From contig NZ_AFJI01000052.1 of assembly GCF_000264785.1 (NCBI RefSeq), forward strand, positions 1 through 64,000: 64,000 nt of DNA. The letters run 5' to 3'. The notes beneath the pieces were generated by a model. It had not been told where the DNA came from. It did no database searches and worked only from the letters and a program-made list of their open reading frames with translations. Origin of the DNA: Edwardsiella ictaluri ATCC 33202. GTDB taxonomy: Bacteria; Pseudomonadota; Gammaproteobacteria; Enterobacterales; Enterobacteriaceae. Positions 26,548 through 37,416 of the stretch are shown here, one piece after another (positions within the stretch are counted from its first letter, which is position 1; every line of letters begins with the position of its first letter). The position numbers and the translations under genes are program-made.

Positions 26548-27786
26548 ATGAATAACTTACTTGATCGTTTTCTTAACTATGTTTCGTTTGACACACAGTC
26601 CAAGCCCGGAGTACGTCAGGTTCCGAGCACCGAGGGACAGTTCAGGCTGGCCCGCGCACTGCAAAGCGAGCTGCTGGCGCTGGGGCTGGAGCAGGTCACG
26701 CTCAGCGAACACGGCTGCGTGATGGCGACGCTGCCCGCCAACGTGGCCTGGCCGGTGCCAACCATCGGTTTTATCGCCCATATGGATACGGCGCCGGACG
26801 CCAGTGGTAAAAACGTGAATCCGCAGATCGTCGAAAATTACCGCGGTGGCGATATCGCCCTGGGGATCGGCGATGAAATTCTCTCTCCGGTGATGTTTCC
26901 GGTGCTGCACCAGCTGCTGGGGCAGACCCTGATCACCACCGACGGCAAAACCCTGCTGGGGGCCGACGATAAGTCGGGGATCGCCGAAATTATGACGGCG
27001 ATGGTGCGTCTCAAGCAGGGAAATACCCCCCACGGTGAGATCCGGGTAGCCTTTACCCCGGATGAAGAGGTGGGTAAGGGCGCCCAGCATTTCGACGTCG
27101 CGGCCTTTGGCGCGGAGTGGGCCTACACCGTGGACGGTGGTGGCGTGGGCGAGCTGGAGTGTGAAAACTTTAATGCGGCCTCCGTCAACATCAAGATCAT
27201 CGGCAATAACGTACATCCGGGCAGCGCCAAGGGGGTGATGGTTAACGCCCTGGGGTTGGCAAACCGTATTCATGCGCTGCTGCCGGCGGCGGAGGTGCCG
27301 GAGCAGACCGACGGCTATGAGGGGTTCTACCACCTGGTGTCGATGAAGGGCAGCGTGGAGAAGGCCGAGATGCACTACATCGTGCGCGACTTCAGCCGCG
27401 AGGGGTTTGAGGCGCGCAAGAAGCACATGATGGCGATTGCCAAGCAGGTGGGCCAGGGATTGCACCCGGACTGCTACATCGAGGTGACGCTGGACGACAG
27501 TTACTACAATATGCGTGACGAGGTGGCGAAGCACCCTCATATCGTCGCCCTGGCGCGTCAGGCGATGTGCGATCTGGCGATCGAGCCCATCGAGCGGCCG
27601 ATCCGCGGCGGCACCGATGGGGCGCAGCTGTCATTCCACGGCCTGCCGTGCCCGAACCTGTTTACCGGTGGCTATAACTTCCACGGCAAGCATGAGTTTA
27701 TTACGCTGGAGGGGATGGAGAAGGCGGTATCGGTGATCATGCGTATCGCTGAGCTGACCGCCGGGCGCGCACGCGTCGCCGGATAA
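26548..27786 (+). CDS. pepT: peptidase T (tripeptide aminopeptidase)
   Basis: A 412-residue M20 metallopeptidase. The dinuclear zinc site is visible: HMDTAPD (His, Asp), GADDKSG (bridging Asp), TPDEEVG (catalytic Glu and ligand Glu), VDGGGVGE and a C-terminal HGKHEF His. It removes the N-terminal residue of tripeptides in the cytoplasm. Start ATG 26548 ([12 protein letters not shown]) matches the family and has a good RBS; an upstream ATG at 26518 adds only unconserved residues. Confidence 0.95.
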   Translation: MNNLLDRFLNYVSFDTQSKPGVRQVPSTEGQFRLARALQSELLALGLEQVTLSEHGCVMATLPANVAWPVPTIGFIAHMDTAPDASGKNVNPQIVENYRGGDIALGIGDEILSPVMFPVLHQLLGQTLITTDGKTLLGADDKSGIAEIMTAMVRLKQGNTPHGEIRVAFTPDEEVGKGAQHFDVAAFGAEWAYTVDGGGVGELECENFNAASVNIKIIGNNVHPGSAKGVMVNALGLANRIHALLPAAEVPEQTDGYEGFYHLVSMKGSVEKAEMHYIVRDFSREGFEARKKHMMAIAKQVGQGLHPDCYIEVTLDDSYYNMRDEVAKHPHIVALARQAMCDLAIEPIERPIRGGTDGAQLSFHGLPCPNLFTGGYNFHGKHEFITLEGMEKAVSVIMRIAELTAGRARVAG

Positions 27787-27826
27787 TCTGGACCGCTGTA
27801 CGGCGGCCGGGGATGGCCGTCGTATC

Positions 27827-27863
27827 CGGGGTGTCGCGCGATGGGCGGGGCACCCCGTGTTTT
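27827..27863 (+). terminator. probable terminator of pepT
   Basis: CGGGGTG and CACCCCG form a 7-bp stem with a 17-base loop, followed by TGTTTT, between pepT and the convergent mdaB-like gene. A second GC-rich palindrome (ACGGCGGCC/GGCCGTCGT) lies just before it at about 27799-27823. Confidence 0.5.
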
Positions 27864-27872
27864 GCGCCGGAT

Positions 27873-28466
27873 TCAGCAGGTGCCGTTGGTGAACAGGCGC
27901 GTCAGGTGCTCACGGTAGCGCGCCACATTGTGCTCGACGTCCGGCCGCTTGATGACGTCGGTGCACAGGAAGGTCGGCAGGGGCGCCATACCGAGGAACT
28001 GGTTGGCCTTGTGAAAGTGCAGGTAGACGCCGTCGATCCCCTGGCCGTGGAAGAACTGGGCCGGATCGTCAAAGGCCTCCTGCGGCGCATTCCAGGTTAG
28101 CGACAGCATATATTTTTTGTCCTGCAGCAGTCCGCCGGAACCATATTTTTTACTGGTGTCGGCGCGGGTACGGCCATCGTTGGTGTACAGACGGCCATGA
28201 CCGGCGGTGAAGACCTCATCAAGGTATTTTTTGACGATCCAGGGTTCCCCCATCCACCATCCCGGCATCTGATAGATGATGCAGTCCGCCCACAGGAGAT
28301 TCTCCACCTCCTGTGCTACTTGGTATCCCTCAGCGATCGTCGTCGCGCGCAGCTGGTGTCCCAGCTCGCCCAGGTGCTCTTGGGCGGTGTCGTGTAGCGT
28401 GGTGTTCAACTGGCCGTTCGAGTGGCCGAAGGGTTTCATGCCGTTAAGCAATAGGATATGACTCAT
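27873..28466 (-). CDS. mdaB: NAD(P)H-dependent quinone oxidoreductase, MdaB-like
   Basis: A 197-residue flavodoxin-fold enzyme. WADCIIYQMPGWWMGEPW, DGRTRADTSKKYGSGGL and MLSLTWNAPQEAF correspond closely to E. coli MdaB, a two-electron NADPH:quinone reductase that binds FAD and protects against quinone stress. It is monocistronic, convergent with pepT. Whether it is the orthologue or a paralogue of mdaB cannot be decided here, since E. coli mdaB lies elsewhere. Confidence 0.85.
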   Translation of the reverse strand: MSHILLLNGMKPFGHSNGQLNTTLHDTAQEHLGELGHQLRATTIAEGYQVAQEVENLLWADCIIYQMPGWWMGEPWIVKKYLDEVFTAGHGRLYTNDGRTRADTSKKYGSGGLLQDKKYMLSLTWNAPQEAFDDPAQFFHGQGIDGVYLHFHKANQFLGMAPLPTFLCTDVIKRPDVEHNVARYREHLTRLFTNGTC

Positions 28467-28607
28467 GACTGGCTCCAGTGCGCCCGATGGGCAGCATGAC
28501 GGATACGTAAATGAATGTTTATAAAACTATCATTGTGATTACTCTATTGGAACGCGTCGCGGCGGGAGAGGGCACAAAAAGGGCCGTTGGGCATCAGGGG
28601 ATCGCCT

Positions 28608-28635
28608 AAAAAAATGGCCCGCGCGGGGCGGGCCA
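28608..28635 (-). terminator. rho-independent terminator of rnb
   Basis: On the minus strand GGCCCGC-CCC-GCGCGGGCC type pairing (TGGCCCGC with GCGGGCCA) is followed by seven T, 11 bases after the rnb stop codon. Confidence 0.85.
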
Positions 28636-28646
28636 GAGCCTTCAGA

Positions 28647-30590
28647 TCAGGCGCTGAAGGGGCGGGCGATCAGGCTGCGGGTATCGAGGCGAACCTCGCT
28701 CAGGGTCACCGGAACGGTATCGCCCTGGCGGTAGACGACGCGGCCTTTCACCTGAAGGGTGCCGTTCTCCTGACTGCATACCATCTCGTCGCGCACGGCA
28801 TGGATAAAGGAGGCCGGAATAAAGGCCACCGCGCCATTTTCCAGCAGGCGGACGCGCATGCCACCGCGTGAGATATCGATGATCTCGGCGTTGAATGGAA
28901 TCGGGGCGTTAACCCTCTCCTTCAGGAAGCGGGCGTACAGCCAGTCGCCGACGTCGCGCTCCGCCATCCGGTTCTGGCGGCGGCGCTCGGCCAGCTGCTG
29001 CGTCATTGCCTGGACCGGCCGCGTCGTCGGCTTACCGGCGATCAGTGCCTTCAGCAGACGGTGGTTGACCATATCGCCATACTTGCGGATCGGTGAAGTC
29101 CAGGTGGCGTAGGCCTCCAGCCCCAGGCCAAAGTGCGGCCCCGGCTCGGTGCTGATTTCGGCAAAGGTCTGGAAGCGGCGGATACGGCTATCCAGGAAGG
29201 TGCCCGGCAGCGAGTCGAGATGGCGGCGCAGGGTGCAGAAGCCGTCCAGGGTCAGCAGCGCTTCGGCGTTGGTGGCGACGTCGTTGGCGTTCAGTAATGA
29301 GACGGCCTGTTCCACCAGCGCCGGATCGAAGCCGGTATGGACGTTGTAGATCCCGAATCCGAGGCCTTCGCGCAGCACCAGCGCCGCACAGACGTTGGCA
29401 GTGATCATGCACTCTTCCACGATGCGGTTGGCCACGCGGCGCGGCTCCGCGACGATATCGGTGACGTTGCCGTGATCGTCGAGGACAAAGCGGTAGTCCG
29501 GGCGATCGCGGAACACCAGGGCATGCTGCTGACGCCACTGGGTACGGGCGTTGGCCACGCGGTGCAGCAGGCGGATCTGGGCAGCGATATCGTCGCTCGG
29601 CGGCTGCCAGTCGCCGCAGTCCTCCAGCCAGTCGGAAACCCGATCGTAGGCCAGCTTGGCTTTGGACTCGATCCAGCCGCTGAAGAAGCGGATGTCGTTG
29701 CGCAGACCGCCGTCGGCGTCGAGGGTGACCTCGCAGGCCAGCACCGGACGGCGCTGCCCTTCGCGCAGTGAGCACAGGTCGTCGGAGAGATCGCGCGGCA
29801 GCATCGGGATGTTAAAGCCCGGGAGATAGGTGGTGAAGGCGCGATGACACGCTTCGGCGTCCAGCGGGCTGTCGGCGCTGACGTAGGCCGTCGGATCGGC
29901 GATGGCAATGGTCAGACGCAGGCTGCCGTCGGGGTTCTCGCGCACGTGCAGCGCATCATCCATGTCTTCGGTGCTGGCGCTGTCGATGGTGACAAACGGC
30001 AGCGCGCACAGATCTTCGCGATCCAGTCCCTCCTCCAGCAGGGTTCCCGCCTGCCACTGCGGTGCACTGCACGCCAGATCGTGACGGGCCAGGGTGACCC
30101 ACCAAGGGGCAAAGTGGTCGCCGCCGTCGGTGATGAAGGCGGTGATCTCGGCAAAGAAGCTGCGGTCGCCCTTCAGTGGGTGGCGGCGCATTTCGGCCAG
30201 CACCCAGTCTCCCTGCCTGAAGGCGCGATCCAGACCGCGTGCCGGACGACAGCCGATGGCGTCTTTCAACAGCGGATGGTCCGGGATAATGGACAGGCGC
30301 TCATCGTTCTCTTTTTTCTGAATACGGCCGACAAAACGGGTCAGGAATGGCTCCAACAGCTCTTCCGGCTCGGCGATTTCACGCTCTTTATCAACCTGAA
30401 CGGCGGCACGGATGCGGTCACCGTGCATCACTTTCTTCATTTGCGGCGGTGGAATGAAATAGCTTTTCTGCGCGTCAACCTCTAAAAAGCCAAAGCCTTT
30501 GTCGGTTCCCTTGACCACGCCTTCCACACGGGGAGTCTGCGAGTGAAGTTGCTGTTTTAGCTGGGCAAGCAGCGGGTTGTCCTGAAACAT
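28647..30590 (-). CDS. rnb: exoribonuclease II (RNase II)
   Basis: A 647-residue 3'-5' hydrolytic exoribonuclease (E. coli 644). N-terminal cold-shock domains ([19 protein letters not shown]) are followed by the RNB catalytic domain with the magnesium-binding Asp cluster ([22 protein letters not shown]) and a C-terminal S1 domain ([19 protein letters not shown]). It degrades single-stranded m[15 protein letters not shown] at 30590 is the conserved start; 15 more codons upstream lack support. Monocistronic with its own terminator. Confidence 0.97.
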   Translation of the reverse strand: MFQDNPLLAQLKQQLHSQTPRVEGVVKGTDKGFGFLEVDAQKSYFIPPPQMKKVMHGDRIRAAVQVDKEREIAEPEELLEPFLTRFVGRIQKKENDERLSIIPDHPLLKDAIGCRPARGLDRAFRQGDWVLAEMRRHPLKGDRSFFAEITAFITDGGDHFAPWWVTLARHDLACSAPQWQAGTLLEEGLDREDLCALPFVTIDSASTEDMDDALHVRENPDGSLRLTIAIADPTAYVSADSPLDAEACHRAFTTYLPGFNIPMLPRDLSDDLCSLREGQRRPVLACEVTLDADGGLRNDIRFFSGWIESKAKLAYDRVSDWLEDCGDWQPPSDDIAAQIRLLHRVANARTQWRQQHALVFRDRPDYRFVLDDHGNVTDIVAEPRRVANRIVEECMITANVCAALVLREGLGFGIYNVHTGFDPALVEQAVSLLNANDVATNAEALLTLDGFCTLRRHLDSLPGTFLDSRIRRFQTFAEISTEPGPHFGLGLEAYATWTSPIRKYGDMVNHRLLKALIAGKPTTRPVQAMTQQLAERRRQNRMAERDVGDWLYARFLKERVNAPIPFNAEIIDISRGGMRVRLLENGAVAFIPASFIHAVRDEMVCSQENGTLQVKGRVVYRQGDTVPVTLSEVRLDTRSLIARPFSA

Positions 30591-30724
30591 AGTGTGAAAT
30601 AGTGATTCCGGCTGGTGAGCGATCGTGATGACCAAAAAAAGTGGCTGCCATTGTTACGCAAAGTGGCCCGCCGGGGCAAGCGCGGCAGGCCAGGGAGGCG
30701 AATTCAGCCGGGTGGATGCCCACG

Positions 30725-32185
30725 CTAGCGGAACGGCGGCTCATTGAAGGTGCGCAACTTGCGGGAGTGCATGCGGTCGCCCTCGGCGCGCAGCAGATCC
30801 AGCGCATAGATCCCGATTTGCAGGTGCTCGGAGATGGCGCCCTGATAGAAGCGGTTGGCCTGGGCGGGCAGCTTGATCTCCCCGTGCAGCGGCTTGTCCG
30901 AGACGCACAGCAGGGTGCCATAGGGTACGCGAAAACGGTAGCCCTGGGCGGCGATAGTGGCGCTCTCCATATCGACCGCAACCGCCCGGCTGAGGTTAAA
31001 GCGTCGGGCTGAGGCGCTGTAGCGAAGCTCCCAGTTACGGTCGTCAGTGGTCACCACCGTGCCGGTGCGCAGCCGCTGCTTGACCTGCTCGCCGGGCATG
31101 CCGCTGATCTGCTTGGTGGCGTCGTACAGCGCCCGCTGTACCTCGGCGATACTGGGGATCGGGATGTCCGGCGGCAGCACGGCGTCCAGCACATGGTCGT
31201 CGCGCAGGTAGGCGTGGGCCAGCACATAGTCGCCGATGGTCTGACTCTGGCGCAGACCGCCGCAGTGGCCGATCATCAGCCAGGCGTGAGGGCGCAGCAC
31301 CGCCAGATGGTCGCAGATGGTCTTGGCGTTGGATGGACCGACGCCGATATTGACCAGGGTGATGCCGGAGCCATCGTCGCCGATCAGATGATAGGCGGGC
31401 ATCTGATGGTTTTTCCACGCCAGATCGCTGACCAGCTGATCGTCGTCCGCGTTGGCGGCATCGATGTAAATGCCCCCGGCGCCGGAGAGCGCCCGATAGC
31501 CGCTGTTGGGGTTACCTATCTGTCTGCGGGCCCAGCGCACGAACTCATCGACGTAACGGGTGTAGTTGGTGAACAGAATATAGGGTTGCACGTGTTCGGG
31601 TGGCGTGCCGGTGTAGTGGCGCAGGCGGGCCAGGGAAAAGTCGGTGCGCAGGGCGTCAAAGTGGGAGAGCGGGGGATCCTGCCGCCCCAGCAGCGCACCG
31701 TCGGCGGTTTCATCGCCGATGCTGGCAAGATCCGGCGTCGGAAAGTGGCGTGCCAGCGCGGCGCTCAGCATACGGTCAAGCCCCAGCTCGGCGCCGTCAA
31801 TAACATAGGGATAGGGGATCTCTTGGTCCGATGGGCGAACTTCGATACGGGCGCCATATTCGCGCACCAGCAGGGTCAGCTGCTCCAGCAGATAGCTGCG
31901 GAATAGCTCCGGGCGGGTGACGGTGGTGACGTAGTGGCCGGGATGGTTGAAGCGGCCATAGGCACGGGTGCGCTCCCCCGGCTTACCCTCACCGTCCCAG
32001 AAGACGTGCAGCGCAGGGTAGACAAAGCACCCGGCGGCGCGCGCCGCGGTGTTGGGCACCTCGCCGTGTCCGATAAAGGCGCCAATAGCGTCGCGCAGGG
32101 CGCGCACGGCACCGTCATAGTAAGCGCTCAGGTGATTGATCGCCTGCTCCGGGGTGAGAGGCGGCGCACTGTTGGCTGGAGTCAT
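30725..32185 (-). CDS. amn: AMP nucleosidase
   Basis: A 486-residue enzyme (E. coli 484) that splits AMP into adenine and ribose-5-phosphate. An N-terminal AMN-specific domain (~10-180, FWDGEGKPGERTRAYGRFNHPG) precedes a C-terminal nucleoside-phosphorylase-fold domain (~275-470; NIGVGPSNAKT, LMIGHCGGLR, AVDMESATIAAQGY with the ribose-contacting Met-Glu pair). It sits alone between rnb and fabV, divergent from fabV; this position differs from E. coli. Confidence 0.95.
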   Translation of the reverse strand: MTPANSAPPLTPEQAINHLSAYYDGAVRALRDAIGAFIGHGEVPNTAARAAGCFVYPALHVFWDGEGKPGERTRAYGRFNHPGHYVTTVTRPELFRSYLLEQLTLLVREYGARIEVRPSDQEIPYPYVIDGAELGLDRMLSAALARHFPTPDLASIGDETADGALLGRQDPPLSHFDALRTDFSLARLRHYTGTPPEHVQPYILFTNYTRYVDEFVRWARRQIGNPNSGYRALSGAGGIYIDAANADDDQLVSDLAWKNHQMPAYHLIGDDGSGITLVNIGVGPSNAKTICDHLAVLRPHAWLMIGHCGGLRQSQTIGDYVLAHAYLRDDHVLDAVLPPDIPIPSIAEVQRALYDATKQISGMPGEQVKQRLRTGTVVTTDDRNWELRYSASARRFNLSRAVAVDMESATIAAQGYRFRVPYGTLLCVSDKPLHGEIKLPAQANRFYQGAISEHLQIGIYALDLLRAEGDRMHSRKLRTFNEPPFR

Positions 32186-32381
32186 GGCTTCTCCCTGATG
32201 GATAAAAATGGCGCTGCTGACGCGTGCAGCAAACGGTACTGCAAGCCTAGCCGAGAGCGGCGCCGGGGAAAAGGGGGGATACGGGACTTTTTCGCCGTGG
32301 ACAACACATCAGAGCACCCAATTGGGGTACAATGCGCTATCTTATGCCCTGATTTCATCCATAAAACGGATAAGAGACACT

Positions 32382-33575
32382 ATGATTATCAAACCCAAGG
32401 TTCGCGGTTTTATCTGCACCACTACCCATCCGGTTGGCTGTGAGGCCAACGTCCGTCGTCAGATCGCCTATACCCAGGCTAAAGGACCGATTGAGAACGG
32501 CCCTAAAAAAGTGCTGGTGATCGGTGCGTCGACCGGCTATGGCCTGGCGTCGCGGATCGCCGCAGCCTTTGGCGCAGGCGCCGCCACCATCGGCGTGTTC
32601 TTTGAGAAGCCGGGCACGGAAACCAAGACCGGGACCGCCGGCTGGTATAATGCCGCCGCGTTTGACAAGGCGGCCAAAGAGGCGGGGCTCTACGCCAAGA
32701 GCGTCAACGGCGATGCGTTCTCCAACGAATGCCGCCAGCAGGTGATCGAGCTGATCAAGCAGGATCTGGGGCAGGTGGATCTGGTGGTCTATTCGCTGGC
32801 CTCGCCGGTGCGCAAGCTGCCGGATACGGGCGAGGTGGTTCGCTCGGCGCTGAAGCCTATCGGGGAGGTGTATACCACCACCGCCATCGACACCAATAAG
32901 GATCAGATCATCTCCGCCAGCGTCGAGCCGGCGACGGAAGAAGAGATCCAGAACACCATCACCGTGATGGGCGGGCAGGACTGGGAGCTGTGGATGTCCG
33001 CGCTGCGTGATGCCGGGGTACTGGCCGACGGTGCCAAGTCCGTGGCGTACTCCTACATCGGCACCGATCTGACCTGGCCTATCTACTGGCACGGCACGCT
33101 GGGCCGCGCGAAGGAAGATCTGGATCGCGCCGCTGCGGGTATCCGCGGCGATCTCGCCGCTCACGGCGGTACTGCCCATGTGGCGGTGCTGAAATCAGTG
33201 GTGACTCAGGCCTCCAGCGCGATCCCGGTGATGCCGCTGTACATCTCGATGTCTTTCAAGATAATGAAGGAAAAGGGGATCCACGAAGGCTGTATGGAGC
33301 AGGTTGACCGTATGATGCGCACGCGCCTGTACGGCAGCGACATGGCGCTGGACGATCACGCCCGCATCCGTATGGATGACTGGGAGCTGCGCGATGACGT
33401 GCAGCAGACCTGTCGCGATCTGTGGCCATCCATCACCAGCGAGAACCTCAGCCAGCTGACTGACTACAGCGGCTACAAACAGGAGTTTCTGCGCCTGTTC
33501 GGCTTCGGTCTGGATGGGGTAGACTACGATGCTGATGTGAATCCGGACGTGCAGTTCGACGTAGTTACGTTGTAA
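32382..33575 (+). CDS. fabV: trans-2-enoyl-ACP reductase FabV (NADH)
   Basis: A 397-residue single-chain enoyl-ACP reductase of the FabV type, larger than FabI. The NAD-binding motif [19 protein letters not shown] and the active-site pattern [25 protein letters not shown] (Tyr-x8-Lys arrangement) are clear. It catalyses the last step of fatty-acid elongation. FabV enzymes are typically much less sensitive to triclosan than FabI. Start ATG 32382 follows a TAAGAGA RBS; the longer frame is unsupported. A strong terminator follows. Whether fabI also exists cannot be seen. Confidence 0.96.
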   Translation: MIIKPKVRGFICTTTHPVGCEANVRRQIAYTQAKGPIENGPKKVLVIGASTGYGLASRIAAAFGAGAATIGVFFEKPGTETKTGTAGWYNAAAFDKAAKEAGLYAKSVNGDAFSNECRQQVIELIKQDLGQVDLVVYSLASPVRKLPDTGEVVRSALKPIGEVYTTTAIDTNKDQIISASVEPATEEEIQNTITVMGGQDWELWMSALRDAGVLADGAKSVAYSYIGTDLTWPIYWHGTLGRAKEDLDRAAAGIRGDLAAHGGTAHVAVLKSVVTQASSAIPVMPLYISMSFKIMKEKGIHEGCMEQVDRMMRTRLYGSDMALDDHARIRMDDWELRDDVQQTCRDLWPSITSENLSQLTDYSGYKQEFLRLFGFGLDGVDYDADVNPDVQFDVVTL

Positions 33576-33606
33576 CTTAGCGCAAACGCCGCAGTAACAT
33601 GCTAAC

Positions 33607-33630
33607 AAGGCCGCGGATGCGGCCTTTTTT
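33607..33630 (+). terminator. rho-independent terminator of fabV
   Basis: AAGGCCGC-GGAT-GCGGCCTT, an 8-bp stem, ends in six T. It lies 31 bases after fabV and may also serve the convergent channel gene. Confidence 0.88.
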
Positions 33631-33652
33631 GAACGGTGCAGCGTGGGGGCTA

Positions 33653-34624
33653 TCAGCAGGTGACCTCCAGCCCCTGCGCGCTGGCGGTGTCGACAGTGTA
33701 GACGATCAGGCTCTGCCTGAGCGTCAGATAGACATCGTAATCTCGGGTATTGGCGAACAGGCTAATCAGGATCTGGATACCATCCTTGGTAATATTGTGC
33801 ATATGGATAAAGGTATCCAGCTGTCTGTTGACCCGCGGATCCTGCGCCACCTTGTCGCCGATCAGCCCCAGCAGGGTGCTGACCTGCTGCGCATCAAAGC
33901 TTTTGACGATCGCCGCCAGCTCGACCTTGCGGTAGTCGCTGCGCCCGGGGTTCTCGATCATGATCGATGAAAATACCGAGTTGGGAATATACAGCGGCTT
34001 CTGGTCGAAGGTGACAATTTTGGTGGTGCGCAGGCCGATTTCGGTCACCACACCCTCGGTATTTTTCTCCGGTAGCCGGATCCAGTCACCGACGTTGAAG
34101 GGGCGATCGAAGTAAAGCATCACGCCGGACAGCTGGTTGCTGAGGATATTGCGGCTGGCGATACCGATGGCGACGCCGCCGACGCCGCCAAAGGTCAGCA
34201 GTCCGGACATATTCAGCCCCAGCTGCTCGCCGAACAGGGTCGCCAGCAGAAACAGGATGAGGATATTAATAGCGCGGATCGCCACCAGGGTTTTCGAACG
34301 GTTGATCCCGTTTTTAACCTGCCGGTCGGCGATGATATTGATGGCCGATGAGATGGCCTTAAACAGGACAAAGATGATCAGGACAGTCTGGCAGAAAGAG
34401 ATATATTTAATCCACGGCCAGAGTCCGACGATGACCAGGTATTTTTTAACTCCTTCACACAGCAGCAGCACCAGCAGCAGCCAAAGCAGGATCTGCGCCA
34501 CCTGAAGCAGGGTGGTGCCGCGGTTTCCCCGGCACTGGCGCAGGCCATATACCATCGCGCTGAGCAGCAGCAGTACGGCGGCCAGTATCAGATGCGCATG
34601 CAGTTTTTCGACAATTAGAGCCAC
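33653..34624 (-). CDS. ynaI: MscS-family mechanosensitive channel, YnaI-like
   Basis: A 323-residue membrane protein. About five hydrophobic segments lie in residues 1-165; the pore-lining helix and the start of the beta domain are recognisable in [54 protein letters not shown] and [11 protein letters not shown] (YnaI has [24 protein letters not shown] from memory). The C-terminal cytoplasmic domain is slightly shorter than in E. coli YnaI. These channels open under membrane tension and protect against hypo-osmotic shock. Orthology to ynaI is likely but not certain. Confidence 0.8.
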   Translation of the reverse strand: [323 protein letters not shown]

Positions 34625-34718
34625 AGCAGTTTACCTTAAACAGATTCATGGACGTCCAGGGGACGGGCACCCGTCTTTTTCGTCAAGGGGGGCGGCGGGC
34701 GATGGCGCCCGGCGCGGG

Positions 34719-35531
34719 TTAAAAGCCGCCGCCATCGCGGCGCCAGGCGTCGGCGGTTAGGGCCTCGCCGAAGTGGCTGGTGATCAGACGCTTGGTTAAA
34801 TCATGCAGCGGGGCGGCGAGCACCTCGGCGGTGCTGCCGCGTTCGACCACCTGGCCCGCTTGCATCACCAGCACCTGATCGCTGATGTGCTTCATCATGC
34901 CGAGGTGCTGAGTGACGTAGATATAGGCGATGCCGTGCTTTTGCTGTAGCTCCAGCATCAGGTTGATGATCTGCGAGCGCATGGACATGTCCAGGGAGGC
35001 CAGGGCCTCATCGGCGACGATGACCTTGGGCTGCAGGATTAGCGCGCGTGCCAGGGCGATGCGCTGTAGTTGGCCGGTGGCCAGCATGTGCGGATAGTAG
35101 TAGGCGTGATCGTTGCGCAGCCCGACCTGACGCAGTGTCTGATTAATCCGCTCCTCGCGCGCCGGGGCGTCCAGATCGGTATTCAGCCGCAACGGTACGT
35201 CCAGGATTTGACCGATGCGCTGACGTGGATTGAGCGAGGTGGCGGGATCCTGAAAAATCATTCGGATACACTGGCTGCGGTAGCGGTAATCGCCGTAGCA
35301 CAGCGGGTGATCGTCGATGACGATCTCGCCGCCGCTCGGTTCGATCATGCCGGCAATCATCTTGGCCAGGGTCGACTTCCCCGAGCCGTTCTCACCGATG
35401 ATCGCCAGCGTTTGCCCCTCGCGCAGGGTGAAGCTGACGGGTTTGACCGCCTCGACCCGCTGGCGGCGAAACCAGCCGGTGCGGTAGCGAAAGGTTTTTT
35501 CCAGGCCGTGGACCTCCAGCAGAGTTTTCAT
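34719..35531 (-). CDS. sapF: Sap transporter ATP-binding protein SapF
   Basis: A 270-residue ABC ATPase (E. coli 268). Walker A is GENGSGKST and Walker B KVIVADEALASLD. The signature is non-canonical (MLATGQLQRIALARA instead of LSGGQ), as in other SapF proteins. With SapABCD it belongs to a peptide-type importer linked to antimicrobial-peptide resistance and, in E. coli, to putrescine export. The start ATG overlaps the sapD stop by one base (TGATG). Confidence 0.95.
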   Translation of the reverse strand: MKTLLEVHGLEKTFRYRTGWFRRQRVEAVKPVSFTLREGQTLAIIGENGSGKSTLAKMIAGMIEPSGGEIVIDDHPLCYGDYRYRSQCIRMIFQDPATSLNPRQRIGQILDVPLRLNTDLDAPAREERINQTLRQVGLRNDHAYYYPHMLATGQLQRIALARALILQPKVIVADEALASLDMSMRSQIINLMLELQQKHGIAYIYVTQHLGMMKHISDQVLVMQAGQVVERGSTAEVLAAPLHDLTKRLITSHFGEALTADAWRRDGGGF

Positions 35532-36526
35532 CACTGGGCCTCCTCCATGTTCAGCGGGAAATGGCAGGCAAAACTGTGGTTTTTCACACTGCGCAGGGTG
35601 GGGGTCTGAATACACTTTTTCTGGGCGTAGGGACAGCGTGGCCCCAGGCGGCAGCCGATCGGCAGATGCTCCAGCGACGGAATGGCACCGGGCAGGGTGT
35701 TCAGGCGGCTCTTGGGCGGCAGCGACCGGCCAAAGTCGGGCATCGCCCGGAGCAGAGCCTGGGTATAGGGGTGGTGCGGCGCGCGGAGGATCTCCTCACA
35801 GCTGGCGCTCTCCACCGTCTGCCCGCAGTACATGACGTTAATGCGGTCGGCCCACTTACTCATCATCTGCATATCGTGGCTGATCAGCAGAATGGTGGTG
35901 TTGTTGTTCTGGTTCATGCGCGCCAGCAGGCGGAAGATCTGCGCCTGGGTGGTCGGCTCCATGGCGTTGGTGGGTTCATCGGCGATCAGCAGGCGCGGCT
36001 GATTAGCCAGGGCGATGGCGATCATCACCTTCTGGCACTCTCCCTCCGTCAGCTCGTAGGGCAGGCTGCGCATGGCATCGCGGTGATCTTTGATACCGAC
36101 GCGGTGCAGCAGCTCAATGGCGCGGCGGCGGCGCCAGTGAAAGCGTTGCCACCAGCGGCCTTTATAGGTCCAGCCGGGGATCGCCTGGATCAGCTGGCGG
36201 CCAATGCGTTCGGAGGGGTCGAGGCAGGACTGCGGCTCCTGGAAAATCATCGAGACGTTGTGGCCGACCAGTCGGCGTCGCTGACGCGGCGACAGGCGCA
36301 GCAGATCGATGTCATCAAAGCGCATCCGGTCGGCGGTTACCCGCCAGTTGTCCTTGGTCACCCCGCAGATGGCCTTGGCGATCAGGCTTTTGCCAGAGCC
36401 AGACTCACCGACCAGGCCACGGATCTCACCTTCGCTGAGGGTCAGGCTGACACGATCGACGGCCTTGACCGGGCCCCCAGGTGTCATAAACTCAATGGTC
36501 AGGTTACGGATATCGAGTAGCGGCAT
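35531..36526 (-). CDS. sapD: Sap transporter ATP-binding protein SapD
   Basis: A 331-residue ABC ATPase of the oligopeptide (Dpp/Opp) type (E. coli 330): Walker A GESGSGKS, Walker [13 protein letters not shown], and the C-terminal oligopeptide domain with the Cys cluster [14 protein letters not shown] that may bind an Fe-S cluster. The signature reads [14 protein letters not shown], degenerate as in E. coli SapD, which also supports potassium uptake through Trk. Overlaps sapC and sapF by one base each. Confidence 0.95.
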   Translation of the reverse strand: MPLLDIRNLTIEFMTPGGPVKAVDRVSLTLSEGEIRGLVGESGSGKSLIAKAICGVTKDNWRVTADRMRFDDIDLLRLSPRQRRRLVGHNVSMIFQEPQSCLDPSERIGRQLIQAIPGWTYKGRWWQRFHWRRRRAIELLHRVGIKDHRDAMRSLPYELTEGECQKVMIAIALANQPRLLIADEPTNAMEPTTQAQIFRLLARMNQNNNTTILLISHDMQMMSKWADRINVMYCGQTVESASCEEILRAPHHPYTQALLRAMPDFGRSLPPKSRLNTLPGAIPSLEHLPIGCRLGPRCPYAQKKCIQTPTLRSVKNHSFACHFPLNMEEAQ

Positions 36527-37416
36527 TATTTTACCCCGGCGTTGACGGCACGACGCAGCCCGTCGCCCAGCAGGTTGACCAACAGCACGCTGATCATAAT
36601 GGCGCCGCCCGGCAGCATCACGCTCCAGGGGGCCACATACAGCAGCTCCAGCGAGTCCCCCAGCATGGCGCCCCATTCCGGTGACGGCAGCTGGGCCCCG
36701 AGATCGAGAAAGCCGAGCGCGGCAATATCGATGATCGCCATGGAGAGGGCGCGGGTGAATTCGGAAACCAGTACCCCGGCGATATTGGGCATCACGGCGT
36801 CCCACAGAATAAACCAGGTCGAGGCGCCGTCCAGCCGCGCCGCGACCACGAACTCTTTCTCCAGCTCCTCATGTACCGCGCTGTAGACCGCGCGGACGAT
36901 ACGCGGTAGCAGCGCCATCCATACCGCCAGCATGGCGTGCTCCAGACGCGGTCCGATAAAGGCCACCACGATGATCGCCAGCAGCAGCGACGGGATCGCC
37001 AGCAGGGTATCGAGAATATGGTTAAGGATCGCCGAACGCAGCCCGTGTGTGATACCGGCCAGCACCCCGATCAGGACGCCGCACAGGCTGGCGGCGATGG
37101 TGACGGTCAGCGCTGCGCCAAAGGTCGGCGCAGCCCCGCACAGCAGACGACTGAGCAGATCGCGGCCCAGGTCGTCGGTACCGAGGAAGAAGGCGACGTT
37201 GCCGTAGCGTGACCAGGAGGGGGGCAGCAGCTGGTAGCCGAGAAACTGCTGATCCAGCCCATAGGGCGCCAGCAGGCTGCCAAACAGGCACAGCAGCAGC
37301 AGCGCGGCGACGCCGTACAGGCCGATCATGGCCAGCGAGTCGGCGTGAAAGTGGTACCAGGTCTGTCGTAGCGGAGTGGGGACCTTTTTCTCGCGGTAGA
37401 GGTTATCGAAGTGCAT
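36526..37416 (-). CDS. sapC: Sap transporter permease SapC
   Basis: A 296-residue permease (E. coli 296). A short cytoplasmic N terminus is followed by about six membrane segments and the EAA-like loop [39 protein letters not shown] is the Dpp/Opp C-type motif. It overlaps sapB by 14 bases and sapD by one, so the five sap genes form one tightly coupled operon. Confidence 0.95.
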   Translation of the reverse strand: MHFDNLYREKKVPTPLRQTWYHFHADSLAMIGLYGVAALLLLCLFGSLLAPYGLDQQFLGYQLLPPSWSRYGNVAFFLGTDDLGRDLLSRLLCGAAPTFGAALTVTIAASLCGVLIGVLAGITHGLRSAILNHILDTLLAIPSLLLAIIVVAFIGPRLEHAMLAVWMALLPRIVRAVYSAVHEELEKEFVVAARLDGASTWFILWDAVMPNIAGVLVSEFTRALSMAIIDIAALGFLDLGAQLPSPEWGAMLGDSLELLYVAPWSVMLPGGAIMISVLLVNLLGDGLRRAVNAGVK

